Shown here: one piece after another, positions 11,703 to 24,399 of the stretch | Layout: each line of letters starts with the position of its first letter | Position numbering within the stretch: position 1 is the stretch's first letter | Notes under the pieces: model-generated | The model's database searches: none | What the model was told of the DNA's origin: nothing | What the model saw: only the letters and a program-made list of their open reading frames with translations | Origin: Pisaster brevispinus | Lineage: Eukaryota; Echinodermata; Asteroidea; Forcipulatida; Asteriidae | DNA: 64,000 bases | Direction of reading: 5' to 3' | Assembly (NCBI GenBank): GCA_023634235.1 | Contig: JAMKCF010000013.1 | Location: 17,671,705-17,735,704, forward strand | Program-made: the position numbers and the translations under genes

Positions 11703-14700
11703 CTGTTTGGGACAAGAAAACAAAACCACAAACATAAACGGAGTCACTTGCGTTAGTAAGGTATGTGAAATAGTCTGTAGTCGAGATCAACCGGTCCGCC
11801 GAGAGGAAACCTGGTCTGGAGACTTACAACACTATGGCGAATTGGTTTTAGAATCCATGTAATTAGCATCTTGTCTTATTAGCCATCTTGTCTTATTAGC
11901 CATCTTGTCTTATTATAAATCTTGTCTTATTAGCCATCTTGTCTAATTAACCATCTTGTCTTATTAGCCATTTTGTCTTATTATAAATCTTGTCTTATTA
12001 GCCAACTTGTCTGATTAGTCATCTTATCGTATCGGCCATCTTGTCTCATTAGCCATTTTGTCTTATCGGCCATCTTGTCTGATTAGCCATCTTGTCTGAT
12101 TAGCCATCTTGTCTCATTAGTCATCTTGTCTGATTAGTCATCTTGTCTGATTAGTCATCTTTTCTTACTGGCTATCTTGTCTTATTAGCCATCTTTGGTA
12201 TTCTACTTTACCTGCAGAAGTCTTCATAGATCATCCCATATACGTCAATGGTTTCACATACATCAAGAGCAAATAACATCGTTCCCCAGCCTGTAGACAT
12301 CCATAAATTAACCTTTGACCTACGGTTAGGGATAGATTGGAAACATTCAAATTTGGAAATGGTATAAACTAGCAAAGTTTTCAAAGTTATCTTTCAGATT
12401 TACTTGATGTTTGTATGTAATCTATATCGATCATGGACCACACTTTGGATATTTTATTCACGAAGATTCTTTCTAAGACAACAAATAAACAATTTGCAAC
12501 TTCACAACTAATGGATCCAACATTTATTAGAAGCCTGTTGGAAATTTATGAAGCTAAACTTATTGTCATCGATGTATCTAAGAAACCATGAATTAATGGC
12601 AGCGTCGTCTTACGAATCGCCCTATAATGAACATTTGTATTTCTTATTTAAAAATTATACACAAGTTAGCTTGGCAAACGGAAGTAGGGGGAAAACACAA
12701 AAAAGAAACAAACAACAAAGCTAACCCCCCAAAATCAAAGCGAAACTGAGCATGGGACAGCTGTTCGCTCGTATGACGTCCAGATTTACGAAGTTACCCA
12801 CTCACTTTAAGATATTCAGCTCCCCGTAAAACATTTCTTCGTTTCGTCTCATGACCGCCTCGGACGCAAGGAAGACGGTAGCGTGGCGAAACATAACACA
12901 AAACGCCTTGCACCATCTTGATGGAGAGTTTTTCTTCCAATTCACGCCGTAATGCCATACGACTACCAGGTCGGACCTTGTTGCCTTGTCATCGAGGTAG
13001 TGTCGCCTCTCCTTAATCGTTTTCATCATCTTGGGAAAGTTTCTGTGACCTATGACCCTGAATGTTGTCCTGGTACCCACGTCGGCTTCGTAGGTTGACG
13101 TAGGGGCGCCGTTCATGCGGATGACGCAGTCCGCTTCGTCAATGGCGCTGCCGGCTTTGGATCCGATGAGCCGACCAGCACTGTTGACGATTGCACAAGA
13201 GCTGCATTGCTTCTTTAAGTTCTATGAGTATATGAATTTGTTGTGTTCACTTAAGCTCGTTTCCCCTGCTTCACGCGTTTTCTGATAACAAACGATGCGA
13301 AAAAAACAGGTTTTCCCCTCTTTTTTGCTCATAACTTTTTAACCTCGCGGGTGATTGTACGGGGTCGAACGGTTTTAAGAAGTATATTTCATGGTCAAGC
13401 TAATGGTGGTATTTTTTAAATATTGTTATCTAAAAAAACACCGTACTTTTGCGATTGAAATACTTAATTTGTGCCGGTTTTCCTGTGGCAGCGCGCAGTT
13501 TTCACTCCATCAGAATTACTCATTTGAGTGCCGATTCTAATTGGAGTGTCGGATTCCACCGGGTCGAACAGAATCGAATAGTTGAGACCATTACCTTTAC
13601 TGTGATGTAAGAAAGGTTTGGATTGGTTAAAAAAAACACCGTACTTTTCAAGGTGAAAAAAGGACCAATGACAATTATCGATCTATATTTTGTTGTTTGG
13701 ACGGAGTTCCCATCGGTCACCGTTAGTTTACACGTGTTCGGATTGCACACACGACCTTTCATCTTCCGAGTTCAAGAACAGATTTTCTGTGTTGACATCA
13801 CAGGTAAGTCTTTGAAAAACTGACCATATCTTATATGATAATCAATGAAAATGTTTTGAAATTTTTACGGGGAAATTCAATCTTGAAGTATAGTGTAAAT
13901 TTGAACCTAAAAAACATGAAATTTGGGATGCAAGGGCCACTGGCTACTTCCATGACGCTACGTGACCATTGGGCCGTACCATTTTTGTCAAAGGAGGATC
14001 TTGCGTGGATTCCATTGTTATTACCAAACATTTGAAATACCCAAACCATTTTTAGGTTAGAAAAAGTTAACGTTATCCTTTCCTTTTTAATTTGTTCTTT
14101 CAGGTTATGAATTCGAGAGAAGAAGAGTGGACTACGGTTCCTTACACATAGCTGATCAGCCGATTTGCTTTCTTGAACTTTGAAGTTCTTTAGTGCCAAA
14201 GAAAACTTCAAAACACTACACATGGATGGACAAATAGTTGTTGGCAATTCAGTTTTTTGTTTGGACTTTGTTGCTTATATTGGGCGATATGTTTTCGTTT
14301 CAAACAGTTGTTTGTAAAACTACATCAGTGATTATTATTATTTTTCTCATACTACTGGGTTTTTCTTACTATTGTTTTAGTGATGAAATAAGTGCAACCA
14401 AACTATGCTTCTTTGTTTAATTTCATCTCATGTACATGTGAAACATAATGTGATGTTTTTTATTTGGATTTAGAGTTTACGTTTTTGTTAAGTGTTGTAG
14501 AAAAAACCTGTTAGTTGAGAGGAGATAAAATAAATAACTTGATTCAGAAACCAACTTCCCATTGATTCGAATGATTCTGTTTTTTCAAGTATTTGTGTAT
14601 ACTGTACATGATGAGCATGGGGGAAGATCTAAGCCAGTAAAGTAGTTACGAATAAACATCCATCTGTGATTACGTAACATTTAAGTTTTACCTTTTCTGT

Positions 14701-15566
14701 GAATGGAACATTCAACCTGGTCGTGTTATGGTCGAACGCACAGCTACACAGGGTTTGGGTTAATCCGATTTACCGATCCCAGTGCACTGCCTCCCAGTAA
14801 ACGCACAATAATTAACGCTTAGTCTTAAGTGAACAAAACAGGGGTCAACAAATTCATTTACTCGGAGTAAAATGGAAAATGGACCACACCAGTTAGTAGT
14901 TATGCATGAAAGTTTTTAACAGCATCTGCACTCTAAAACCACCAGTAATAGCAGCAGTATCAACAGCAGCAGCAGCAGAATTATCATCAGCAACTGTATT
15001 AACAGCAACAGCAACAAAAGCAGCACCAGCACCAAACAGCAGCACCAGCAATATCGATTGCAACACCAGTAGCAGCAACGAAAGCAGTAACACCAGTAAC
15101 AACAACAGCCCCCGCACCAGTAAAAGCAGCAGGATAAGCAATACCAACGGCAACAGCAGTAGCACCTACAGAAACAGCAGCAGCAGCAGCAGCAGCAACA
15201 GCAACATTTACAACAGAACGGCAGCAACAACAGCAAAAGGAGAATAAGAAAAAGAAGCCTTACATTTTTATTATCGTATGTGACATATCCTGCAGGTCCC
15301 AGCCATCTCTGAGGAAGACGTTTTTGAGTTGGTTTGGGGGTTAGAGTCCCAATCTTCAAAGTAGGCGTGGTAAGGTTCACATCCAGCAGGCTACCACTAA
15401 GTCGCGCATCTCTACACACGGTACCTTCCCCTGCCTGCCCGCAGTGGTCAGTAGGCGCAGTTTGTCGCACTTGATTGGAGAACGTGTGTACATTGACGAG
15501 GATCACACAAACCACTGTCCATAGCGCACTATACATTAGGACCATGCACAATAATTTATAAACCTT
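11417..15566 (-). CDS. Gene C: ST6GalNAc-like alpha-2,6-sialyltransferase (spliced)
   Basis: A second complete-looking copy of the gene B type. Minus-strand exons are 15566-15264, 13221-12806, 12319-12212 and 11702-11417, giving 370 residues plus an unlocated N-terminal piece. All junctions are GT-AG with phases 0, 2, 2, the same as gene B. Motifs L, S, III (HYFG instead of HYYD) and VS (HKFLTE) are intact, so the enzyme should be active in the Golgi. It is shorter than gene B because the basic C-terminal tail is missing. The first intron shown is about 2 kb and carries a trinucleotide repeat. The last intron carries a 17-bp minisatellite. An in-frame ATG lies just inside the first exon shown and could serve as start if no upstream exon is used. 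Confidence 0.87.
11862..12195. repeat. 17-bp minisatellite in gene C last intron
   Basis: Roughly 18-20 tandem copies of a unit close to ATCTTGTCTTATTAGCC, with variants (GATTAGCC, TTATAAATC, TCATTAGTC). It fills most of the intron between the motif S exon and the last exon of gene C. The inner copies are nearly identical, so it probably still varies in length. Confidence 0.9.
12212..12319 (-). CDS. Gene C exon: sialyl motif S
   Basis: 108 nt between acceptor AACCGTAG and donor CTGCAG|GTAAAG, phase 2 to phase 2. It reads SKVNLWMSTGWGTMLFALDV, then CETIDVYGMIYEDFC. The last 87 nt in transcript order differ from gene B at about six positions, while the first 21 nt differ at about seven. Confidence 0.86.
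12806..13221 (-). CDS. Gene C exon: sialyl motif L
   Basis: 416 nt, the same length as in gene B. The acceptor is a weak-looking ATACTCATAG and the donor TTAAA|GTGAGT. The frame opens NLKKQCSSCAIVNSAGRLIG and continues through RMNGAPTSTYEADVGTRTT and VIGHRNF. An in-frame TAG sits in the acceptor itself, so the exon cannot extend further upstream in this frame. Confidence 0.88.
14940..15240. repeat. CAG/ACC/AAC-type trinucleotide repeat in gene C intron
   Basis: Imperfect CAG, CAA, AGC and ACC triplets over ~300 bp, with a pure AGC run near 15175-15196. It lies in the intron directly downstream of the anchor exon of gene C. Long open frames on both strands here are by-products of the triplet composition and are not genes. 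Confidence 0.9.
15264..15566 (-). CDS. Gene C exon: membrane anchor and stem
   Basis: Acceptor TTTTCTTTCAG opens the exon and donor AAAAAT|GTAAGG closes it; 303 nt, both phase 0. It encodes KVYKLLCMVLMYSALWTVVC, an uncleaved anchor, then a stem with a few cysteines and one NLT sequon, ending GYVTYDNKN. The register of KLL and YS matches gene B exactly. Confidence 0.78.
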
Positions 15567-17271
15567 CTGAAAGAAAACAGAGGTGTAAATCCATTAACAG
15601 TTGGTGGCGATGTCAACAGATCGAATTGAACAGAGCGTTGGTCCAATCTGTGAATGACTTGGAAAGCTTATGTTAGACAGGGCTTTTCGGTGATGTTCAA
15701 AATAACCCCGCCAGCTCTTAAAACTCTTGAAAACATTTGTCAAAGTAAGCTCAGAATCCTGGCAGTTTGTAAGTAGGAATACCTATATCAAGGACGACCT
15801 CTGAGATGAGTTCCAACACTTTTCACCAAAATAACTTACTTTTCTTTATTTGTTTTCAAAGAAAGCTGGCTCTTTTTCTTCATTGAACTGACCGTTTTGT
15901 GTGTCAACTTCACCAGTACTTCTCCCGGGTCAACTCGACCAAAAGTCCAAGTCAGTGACCTTCAGTTCAATTTTGGAACAGTATGCCCGAGAATCTTGAC
16001 CGGAACAACCAGTCTAGCCTCGGATCCGGATTACGGATTAAATTCACAGGAGATCTTCTATGGTCAGGATTGCAAACTATACACTACAGTATAGACCTTT
16101 GTATTGCAACTTAACAGCCAATTTGTTTGCCAACCAAGGTAGGAAAACTATGGCAAAGCAAAAACAGATTTGTGATATGCACAAAATATATTCCAAAACA
16201 GAGTTAAATTTGTTGGAGACAAAGCAACTAATCATGGGATGTAATTGTTTTTAAATTGAAAGTTTGCAGAGCTGTTGAATTTTATCACAACATCTGTTAA
16301 CACAATTTAATGTTTGCTAACATCCGGAACGTCCATGCCAACCAGCGCAGCTTGTTTACCGGCGATAGACACGTGTAATGTATACTCACATAGAAGGATC
16401 CGAAGTGTGCCGTTCCGGATCCTTGTTCTTCAGTCTTGTGTTCATGATAAGTGCCTGAAGAACAAAGAGAATATAGTCAGGATTACTGAACAATTTAAAA
16501 CTCACTGATAACGAATTCAAAGTGCAACTGGTAGCAATCCTCGTCCTGAGTATGGGATAATTCAGCATTCTAAAACTCACTGGTTTTAAAGTTCATACTG
16601 GCACCAATCTTAGAATTACGACGTCTATGCATAGCTTTCTCTATGGTCTAAGGTACTGCCAAGGTTGAAGTTTGACTGATGATGGCTCATAAACTTTGCT
16701 GCCATTCTTTGTCTACTCCATTACCCCCTTTTCAACTTCTATTTCTCTCGCGACATTCACGCTGTAGCTATCCAAAAAAGAAAAAAGAAAAAAGGGGACC
16801 GACCATTGCCGAAAAGCTTCAATTTGTTTGGATTTGTGCACTGTATTATTTATTTACATAGGAACACGAGAAGTTCTGTTTGACCTCACCATACCCCTGT
16901 CTCACGAGACTTAAGTTCCCTCGAAAAGGCTTCTTGGAAAAAACAAACTTCTCCTCTTTGCAAACACAAGTGGATTTCTAAACATTATGTGCTTGAAGGA
17001 AACGTTAAGTCTCAATCTAAACGTGTATCGTGCGGCAACCAATTTTACAATGTGATAAAACAAAGTACATGTTCGGTTTGCGGTAACACCAGCTGTGTAG
17101 ATTTGTTCTATGGGAAGGTCTTGCTTTTATAAAGCAACATTAATTATGTGTTCGACCCATTTACCCGTGTTGTGGGTTGAGTCCAGTTATATAGATGCCT
17201 ATGGATTCATGTTCCAAAGGACTAGGGAATGTACTTAATATGGTGCTTATCACACAGATGGTGTATACATG

Positions 17272-17393
17272 TATTCGGTTTGCGGTAACACCATGATCTA
17301 TTAGCTGTGTACATTTGTTCTTAGAGAACTAGGTCTTGCTTTTTATTCTACATAGCTAGTAGATATACACATGGTGTTACCGCAAACCGAATA
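17272..17393. mobile_element. MITE-like element with perfect 23-bp terminal inverted repeats
   Basis: The 23 bases at 17272-17294 (containing TTCGGTTTGCGGTAACACC) are the exact reverse complement of 17371-17393. The inner parts also pair in places (AGCTGTGTA and CTAGTAGATATAC regions). A further copy of one end lies at about 17069-17090. No coding capacity; this is typical of a non-autonomous DNA transposon. Confidence 0.75.
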
Positions 17394-18334
17394 TACATTA
17401 CATTGATACCTCAACATGCAAACTTAGCAAAGCCTTAAAAAGTATACACCGATGGTGCTTATCACACATCGGTGTACGGGTAAAACAAAACCGAATAATA
17501 TTCATTATCCTCGATGCAACTTTAACAACTAGTAACAATCATGATTATTAATTTTGCGTATGGTTATGCAGTTACACTTCTTGCCTCGATTTCGTTAAGT
17601 TACTGAGTTTGATGAGCAACGATGGCTCCAAAGTTCTAAACATGATTACTCTACCTGTTGGCATGGTAAGCCGACTCCCCACACAGATAGTGGTTCACGC
17701 AGTAGGCCCACTTTCAATTATAAATCCACCAGTTTGTCTTTGACGAATGGCACATCATACAATCAATCATAAAGCAAGGAAAGGGAACAACTCAAACAAG
17801 GAAATACCATGTTGTTTCCTTAACAGATGTCCACTTTTAGCTCTTCGTTCCTCGTTTAGCTTCCTGTCATGCAGCTTCCTGTCATGCAGCTCCCTGTACC
17901 ACTCATTGTTGACTATTTTAGAGTTATTCTTGATAAGTAATCAATACTATACGTTGTGTACGGGGTAGGTTTATTGGCCCTGGGTGATCTTTGTGGCATA
18001 ATGGTAATCCATGTAATGTACCGAATGTGTTTGATTCAAGTACGGAGCGCCTGATCTGTTTTAAATTCTGTTTAACGTCGCGTTCGGTTATCGTCCCAAC
18101 ATAGTTATGTTCCACATGGGTGACTGTTACATAACCCATGATTTGAATGAAATCATGGTCTCGATGATCAAACCACGAAGTGTTTCATTCAAGTATTGAA
18201 CGCCTTATCTGGTTTAAGTTTAGTTTGTGTGATTTAAAGGTTTTTTTTTTAGTGTGACAATCTACCTTTAAGTGCTCTTAACTATTCTCCTGTACACTTT
18301 GACAATCTAAGTATATTGTACTCTTTACTTTTGA

Positions 18335-18450
18335 TTTGGGGTTGAACAAAGATAAATTGACTGGAGCGGGACATCGATTAATCGGATCTCCGATTAACGT
18401 GCCGGAGCTCTACCAACTGAGCTATCTAGCCCTATGTTGGTCGTCTCCCC
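18335..18450 (-). mobile_element. tRNA-derived SINE-like element
   Basis: On the minus strand the sequence contains TAGCTCAGTTGGTAGAGCTC, a clear tRNA D-arm/A box, followed by CCGGCACGTTAATCGGAG and a degenerate B-box region. It ends in a tail resembling AATTTATCTTTGTTCAACCCC. The tRNA body does not fold completely, so it is a SINE rather than a tRNA gene. Confidence 0.6.
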
Positions 18451-20275
18451 TTTTTGGTCAATATCTTTGTCCGGGGGTATCAGTCAACAGCAATTCAACC
18501 GTTAGCTGCCGTGTAGCCAGGGATCAAACCCAAGTTTACGATAAAACCTGGGAAGTGGCAGCCAGGGGATCACCTCAAGGGGATGCGACTTTTTATTTCA
18601 GATATCAAATAATAAAACACAAGCGAAACTGACTGGGTAAATTTGTACACTTCTTTAAACAAAAATGCCAGCGCCTCGAAATACGTTTGGCCGTATGGCG
18701 CTGTACAGACTTTGCTGACAAGAAAGCTCGTACTTGATCCTCTCGAAGGACGCGGATCAACACTTCGAACTTTTAAATTGTTTACAAATAAACAGAATTC
18801 CACCTGCGAGGTTACCCTGGTTCCGCAATACCTGTGTAATGTGTGTTTACTGACCGCGATATAATAGTCATTAACAAAAGCCCTTCAGATCAGCAATTGC
18901 GCTGGTCTTTCTTTGCCCAGCCAGACCAAATTCAGTAAAAAGTTCTTTGTTTATTTCTACTACAGGTCCAGGAACACACACACCATTCATAGAAAAATAA
19001 TAAATAGCACTATCAAATCACCCCTCCCCCCCCCCAATTAAAAAGAAAATAATAATAATATATAATAAGCTAAAAAAGAAGAAGATAATATTCAAAAATA
19101 ATAATACTAATAAAATACACTTCCTAACTCATTATCATTATTTAAGTATTATTGTTTCCCTTCTTCAAGTTCTACTTTGAGTCTGTTGGGGTGTGTGTGT
19201 TTGTTTGTTGTTCTGTTGTTGTTGTTTGTTTGTTTGTTTGCTGTAAAATTAAGAAACCCACAGGAAACACCATGTTTTGTCACCGGAGGCATCTGTTCAT
19301 GGTGACATGGTGACTTGACTTCAATACTAGGCAATTTGACAGCAAGTTGTACTTTATTTGTGATCTCAACATGGTGGCACACAGTAGAAACGAATATAAA
19401 ACAGCAACAACGTGGAGCCACGTATGCCCATTATAGGGAGTCGATCCCACGATCGTGTGGCCAGATTGTACAAGTCTTTAAAAACCATAAACTAGTAACT
19501 CTTTGAAAAAAACCCAAAAAAACTTACTCAGTATCCTGCGAAAACTTCTTCGAGGAACCATGTCCACTATTCACCAAACTCCGAGCACCGAATAGGCTAA
19601 TGAATATTTAATTGTTCACAAACTTAAACTCGTTTTCCTGCTGAGTTCTTACGGCTGAGTCCAAACCACGACGGCACACTAGTGGGGTAATTAACACCAG
19701 GTTCACTCGGTTCCCTTATATAGGTGCACTTGGTTCCCTTGGCGATCATGAATGTTCCTATGCTGAGTCTTTGACCCCACGTTGTGAGGAGTTTCAAATT
19801 AACGAGTCCCCAATGTGACCGGCTGGATACAGGGATCTACATTATTACACGTTTATTGGGAAGTATCACCTAGCACATGTACCATTCGGTTGTACCACAG
19901 AGAATCGAAAGAAATACAGTGTACAAACATATAGGAGTTCCGGCCCATTTCAATGTTTGTAGAATCAGACAAACACTGCAATCCAGATAAGAGAGAGAGA
20001 AAGAGAGAGATAACACCATACAAGTTAAACACTATAAAACCAAATATCGCAATAATACCTTAGTTTAGTCATAACATGGTTAAGAACAAACATGAATTTC
20101 TTTCGGTTTGACCATGTAGAAAATACAAAATGTAAATGGTTTGACGGCCAGCACAACACTTATTTATAGTCAAAGCCTTACTACATCAAGAATACAATCA
20201 AATCTTCTAGTTTTCAACGAACATGCCTACAATCAACCTATTAATAACTTAGGTGGTCACATTTTAGTGAAATTC

Positions 20276-20498
20276 TAGACTTGTCGACAAGTCGTTAATT
20301 GTCTGTCGCGGTGATAGCGAAACGGCTCTCTTGCAGCTATCTCGCGAGACTGCTGCTTTGTGCGAGACTATTTGCTCTCGCGAGAGCCAGCAAAGAGCCA
20401 GCAGTCTCGCGAGAACATCGCCAGTGTCACCGAGACTCGCGGAGAGAGTCGGAACGCTTTCATCGGGACAAACATTTAACAACTTGTCAACAAGTCTA
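20276..20498. mobile_element. Palindromic element carrying three TCTCGCGAGA motifs
   Basis: The ends 20276-20298 and 20476-20498 are inverted repeats (23 bp, about 3 mismatches; core ACTTGTCGACAAGT). The flanks carry a possible short duplication related to GTGAAAT. Inside, the palindromic decamer TCTCGCGAGA occurs at 20340-20349, 20376-20385 and 20405-20414. The outer two sit in an inverted repeat with CTGCTG/CAGCAG arms. No coding capacity. Confidence 0.7.
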
Positions 20499-23400
20499 GT
20501 GAAATCAATGCAAAGCAAGTAATTTTGTCGGGGATTTTGTGCACATTCATAGTTAGATTTGGTTTCAAGACACCCCTGTTCACTTCTAGTGGAGAAAAGA
20601 AATTAACATTTACAGAGGGCGCTATCATCCAACGAACCTCTTTTTTCCGTTGCCGCACCACAAGCTCACCATATCAACCAATGCCAAAAGCTAGATATAA
20701 AAAATATAATAAAAAAACCGCCCCAACTATTTCCATTTTTAGTAGGTTTGCAGTTGAATTTTTGAGCTATGCTTATCCCGCAAACTTTCAAACTGCCAAT
20801 TGATTCCACCTTGGATAAAGATGCCTTGGCTCGTCATCAGCAAAATTGCGCCATTTCTAGAGGGCAGTGTTCACCAAAATGCTATCAGCTGACAGTAAAC
20901 AACCCCAGCGACACAAAGGAGGAGACCTTTTCTTCAATACCTAAAATTGATGACCTTCATAAAAGTCAAACAATTTATTGCTGGGGCTCGGCATGCTATG
21001 ATCGCACCAGTGTAGCGCACCCCCCCCCCCATAGCGGTTTGTGGGATTATAGCGACCTCTGTCGGTTATTCTTTCTAGACTAAAACGGCAGCTTGTGCGT
21101 CTTTGAATGAAGACTAGACGTGTTCGTACGCGCTTATTTCGGCTGCTGCAATCAACATGTTTTTGTTCAGAATACTATTTTTTAAGGCGGGGCCGTGTTC
21201 ACAATTAAACGAGGACAGACGAAAATACCCGAAAACCCGCCCTTTATTTAAACACGTTCAGGTAGTATGTTCCTGTCTACTGGGCCACAACCCTTTTCTC
21301 CAACTGACAGCGTTGTGACGTCATGCATGGATTGTCAGGACATGGACTATCTCGGCTTTCCATTCGCTGATGGGCTTATATGAACTCCACGTTTGATTAA
21401 TCATTACTTTGATTAACTATTAATTGTTTAATCATCAATCGGATGTATTCTTTGCGGATGGGCTAGACTACTCATTCATGATGTCACATCATAGAAATTC
21501 TTCAGTACATTACACCTTAAACCTTTGGACCAGAATGTATTCTAGCAGCTTATACTTAAATATTTTTTCAAATAAACATAATGGTATTTTTTGACTGGAC
21601 GAATTGAGATCTGTAATGAGCATTCCGAAAGGGACTGACGGCGGGCAAAACGTGCCACTGTCAGCAAACATTTGCCAGAATTAACCTTCTCCAATTGTAG
21701 TCATCATGATTGTATTTCCATGTTCAGGTATTAATTTTTTTTCAACTATGCATAGATCTCGTCTTGGCGGGTGTTTCTTTATAATAAATATTTAATAACA
21801 ACAACAACAGTTACGCTCAAATCGTCCTTGCTCACTATTGACTTCAAAGGTGTGCCTGTACAATCATTGTAACACCCCACCCTAGTGCTTATCTGGCTGC
21901 ACATTTATCCTGATTCTATGATCGTAAAACACGGCTGTGAGTTTTGCCAACATTGCAGGTGTTATAGCTTAGTCCAACCCTCGACGCTTTTTAACTCCCT
22001 CTGATTATTAATTTATTCTTTCAGCAATTTCCTCCATAAAGAGATGACCCCATTCTCCTGTCCCAATTCACCCGGTCTTCCCTCCTCCGATTTCAGCTCC
22101 GTGCTGTTTCTCTTTCCTCAAGAAGAGAGAGGTAGAGTATTTGACCCCGCAATGGACAATTAGCGAAAGGTCAAGATATGTTATAAAAAGCACGCCGACG
22201 AAACTTGAGATGCCCTCAACAATCAATTGCTTCCTGGCTGTTAAGTGGTTCATAAAACAGCCGTTTACTTTCTTCTTTTACTCTTACGGTCTGTTGTTCT
22301 CTTGAACGACAGACATTTCTATCCATGGATGAAATCAGCCGTAAATAGCTACCGACAAAGAGAGACAAAATTTTGTCTGTGAACGTGCTAAGTGAAGAAC
22401 AAGCACGATGGACACAATATGCTTTGAAGCTCCACTGAAATCAATTCACTGACAGGAATAGAATGTCTAAGTTAACTATAGAGTGGGAATGGAGGGGTAA
22501 AATCAAGAAGAAAAAAAATCACTCTGTAAAATTGAGTTGATGTTGTTCAACGACAAGTGGATTTATTTTTTGGCAGATATACATGTAAATTCCATCACTT
22601 ATTATTAAATAACAAATTTACAATATTGCAAATAACTATTGCATATAAGACATCATCTTGTAGTACAGATAGTTACTTTCATTGTTTGATCACTATTATA
22701 TTATTATTTTTGTAAACCACGATTGCCTACTTTTGTGAACGCCACTACTAAAAAATACTTGTCCTTTTTTTTGCAAAATGAAGGAAACAAATCCAAATTT
22801 TATCGCTTGACAAAACGTCCACATAATGTGGTCATTAGACTGTCAAAGTTTCAACATGAAGTGAGACTGAATAAAATGAGCTAGCGGAACATATTGAATC
22901 GTTTGAACATAATTAAATTTTTTACAATTTCTTGCCTAAACATTAATAGCCTAATGTCCACATGTGGAAATTTTGTAACGCGGTAATCAAATAATTTATG
23001 CAAATGAGTTTCGTCAAGCGCCCTCCTTTACCAGACGTTTGTCAGTAATAGTGTTGTAAATGCCACGTGTACAATTATGTTCAAACAAGGGAAACGGGCT
23101 CAAAGAACAAACTGAAATTAAAGTGTCCACATAATTTGTGTGTGCGTAAGGCACTGAAGGGCTACGGCACCTACATTTCCCTTCTTTATTTAGGAATTCC
23201 TCTGGCTTGTTCTTGGTGAACAGCCCATGAGTTCCCCAAGTAACCCCCCTCCCCCAGTACATTGGTTAACTAATCAATGTTTAATAAGGTATTGTAATTA
23301 GCACCCTGTTGTATTGTTCTGCTTGTTTTCTTCTTTTATTTCCCCGGAAGCTTACTGTGTAGGATTTAGAACTTAACCCCACGGAGAGCAGATAAACCGG

Positions 23401-23564
23401 GGGATACCATCATCACATTCCATTTGTGAATAAACAAAGCTCCAACAAAGAAACATTATTCATAGAGTTGGCAACGTGCCCCTATCCGGCTTTAACAAAA
23501 CCAAATCAACCCTAATAAGTACCGCACACATAAGAAACATGTTTAATCTTTAAGACCTTATTGA

Positions 23565-23873
23565 TTACCCCCTCTGTGCTCCATTGTACCCATTCATACC
23601 CCCATTGTACCCGTTCATGCCCTCATTGTACCTATCTACACCCATTAGGAGTTGCTCTTCATTTCGATCGTACCTTAAAATAGGTAAGCCATTATCTAAT
23701 CTATTGTTATCAATGTGAGAAGGACATTTTTTTGAGTCCACATAATGTTTTATTAACATGGGAATAAACATCTTAGCAACTTTGAACAACTTCGCATCGA
23801 CCTTTCTTGATCTTACAAAATGTGTTCTATTTTGATCTGAAATAACCGTGTTATTATTGATATGATTGGACAA
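23565..23873 (-). CDS. Unrecognised 102-residue open frame, doubtful
   Basis: The frame has an internal repeat at its C-terminus (YNEGMNGYNGGMNGYNGAQRG-like, from a 21-bp tandem repeat at about 23575-23640). The rest is hydrophilic with no signal peptide or domain I can name. No splice partner or promoter was recognised. It may be a decayed transposon fragment or chance. Confidence 0.2.
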   Translation of the reverse strand: MSNHINNNTVISDQNRTHFVRSRKVDAKLFKVAKMFIPMLIKHYVDSKKCPSHIDNNRLDNGLPILRYDRNEEQLLMGVDRYNEGMNGYNGGMNGYNGAQRG

Positions 23874-24399
23874 ATCATATCCCGTGTTCCGAAGTTTTCA
23901 CGTGTTGTTTTTTGATTATGTTTTTTAAAGACTTTTCAGTCGATGTGAATTAATTTACTCCGCCTAAAATCCGAATGCTTCTGTCCCTTCAGGAAATAAG
24001 GCGAATTAAATAATGAAGCTGTAGGCGCACGTCATTCTGTACACAACCTTGATTCACTTTCTGCCATCAGGTGAAAGAAAGTTCAATAAGTTTATGGAAC
24101 TTCAGTTTTTATTAAGATTCAAACTTGTTTTGTTTCTCCATACCGAGGCTGCGAGGGGGAATAGTAGGGCTCCGTTTAGTATACTAAGAATAAGTATTGA
24201 AAGCATCTAAGTCACATAGGGGACGTGACCGAAATTGTGGTAGCATGATGGGTACGTCGTTGGGGGGGGGTCGATGGGTGTTACAACGCTCTTTTACTGG
24301 CCAATGATGTAGGGCACGAAAGAATAAAACAATCCTAGACACCACACCTGCATACACGGCTCCAACTACATGATGTACAGCTATTTTTAACGATCGCGG

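Noticed and set aside
11862..12195. CRISPR array
   Set aside because: The 17-bp units are directly tandem with no unique spacers, and the genome is animal.
14893..15247. Long frames of poly-Leu, poly-Cys or poly-Ser on both strands
   Set aside because: Produced by the CAG-type repeat. Only the gene C exon ending at 15264 is coding here.
18335..18450. Functional tRNA gene
   Set aside because: Good A box but no closing acceptor stem and a degenerate B box; more like a SINE.
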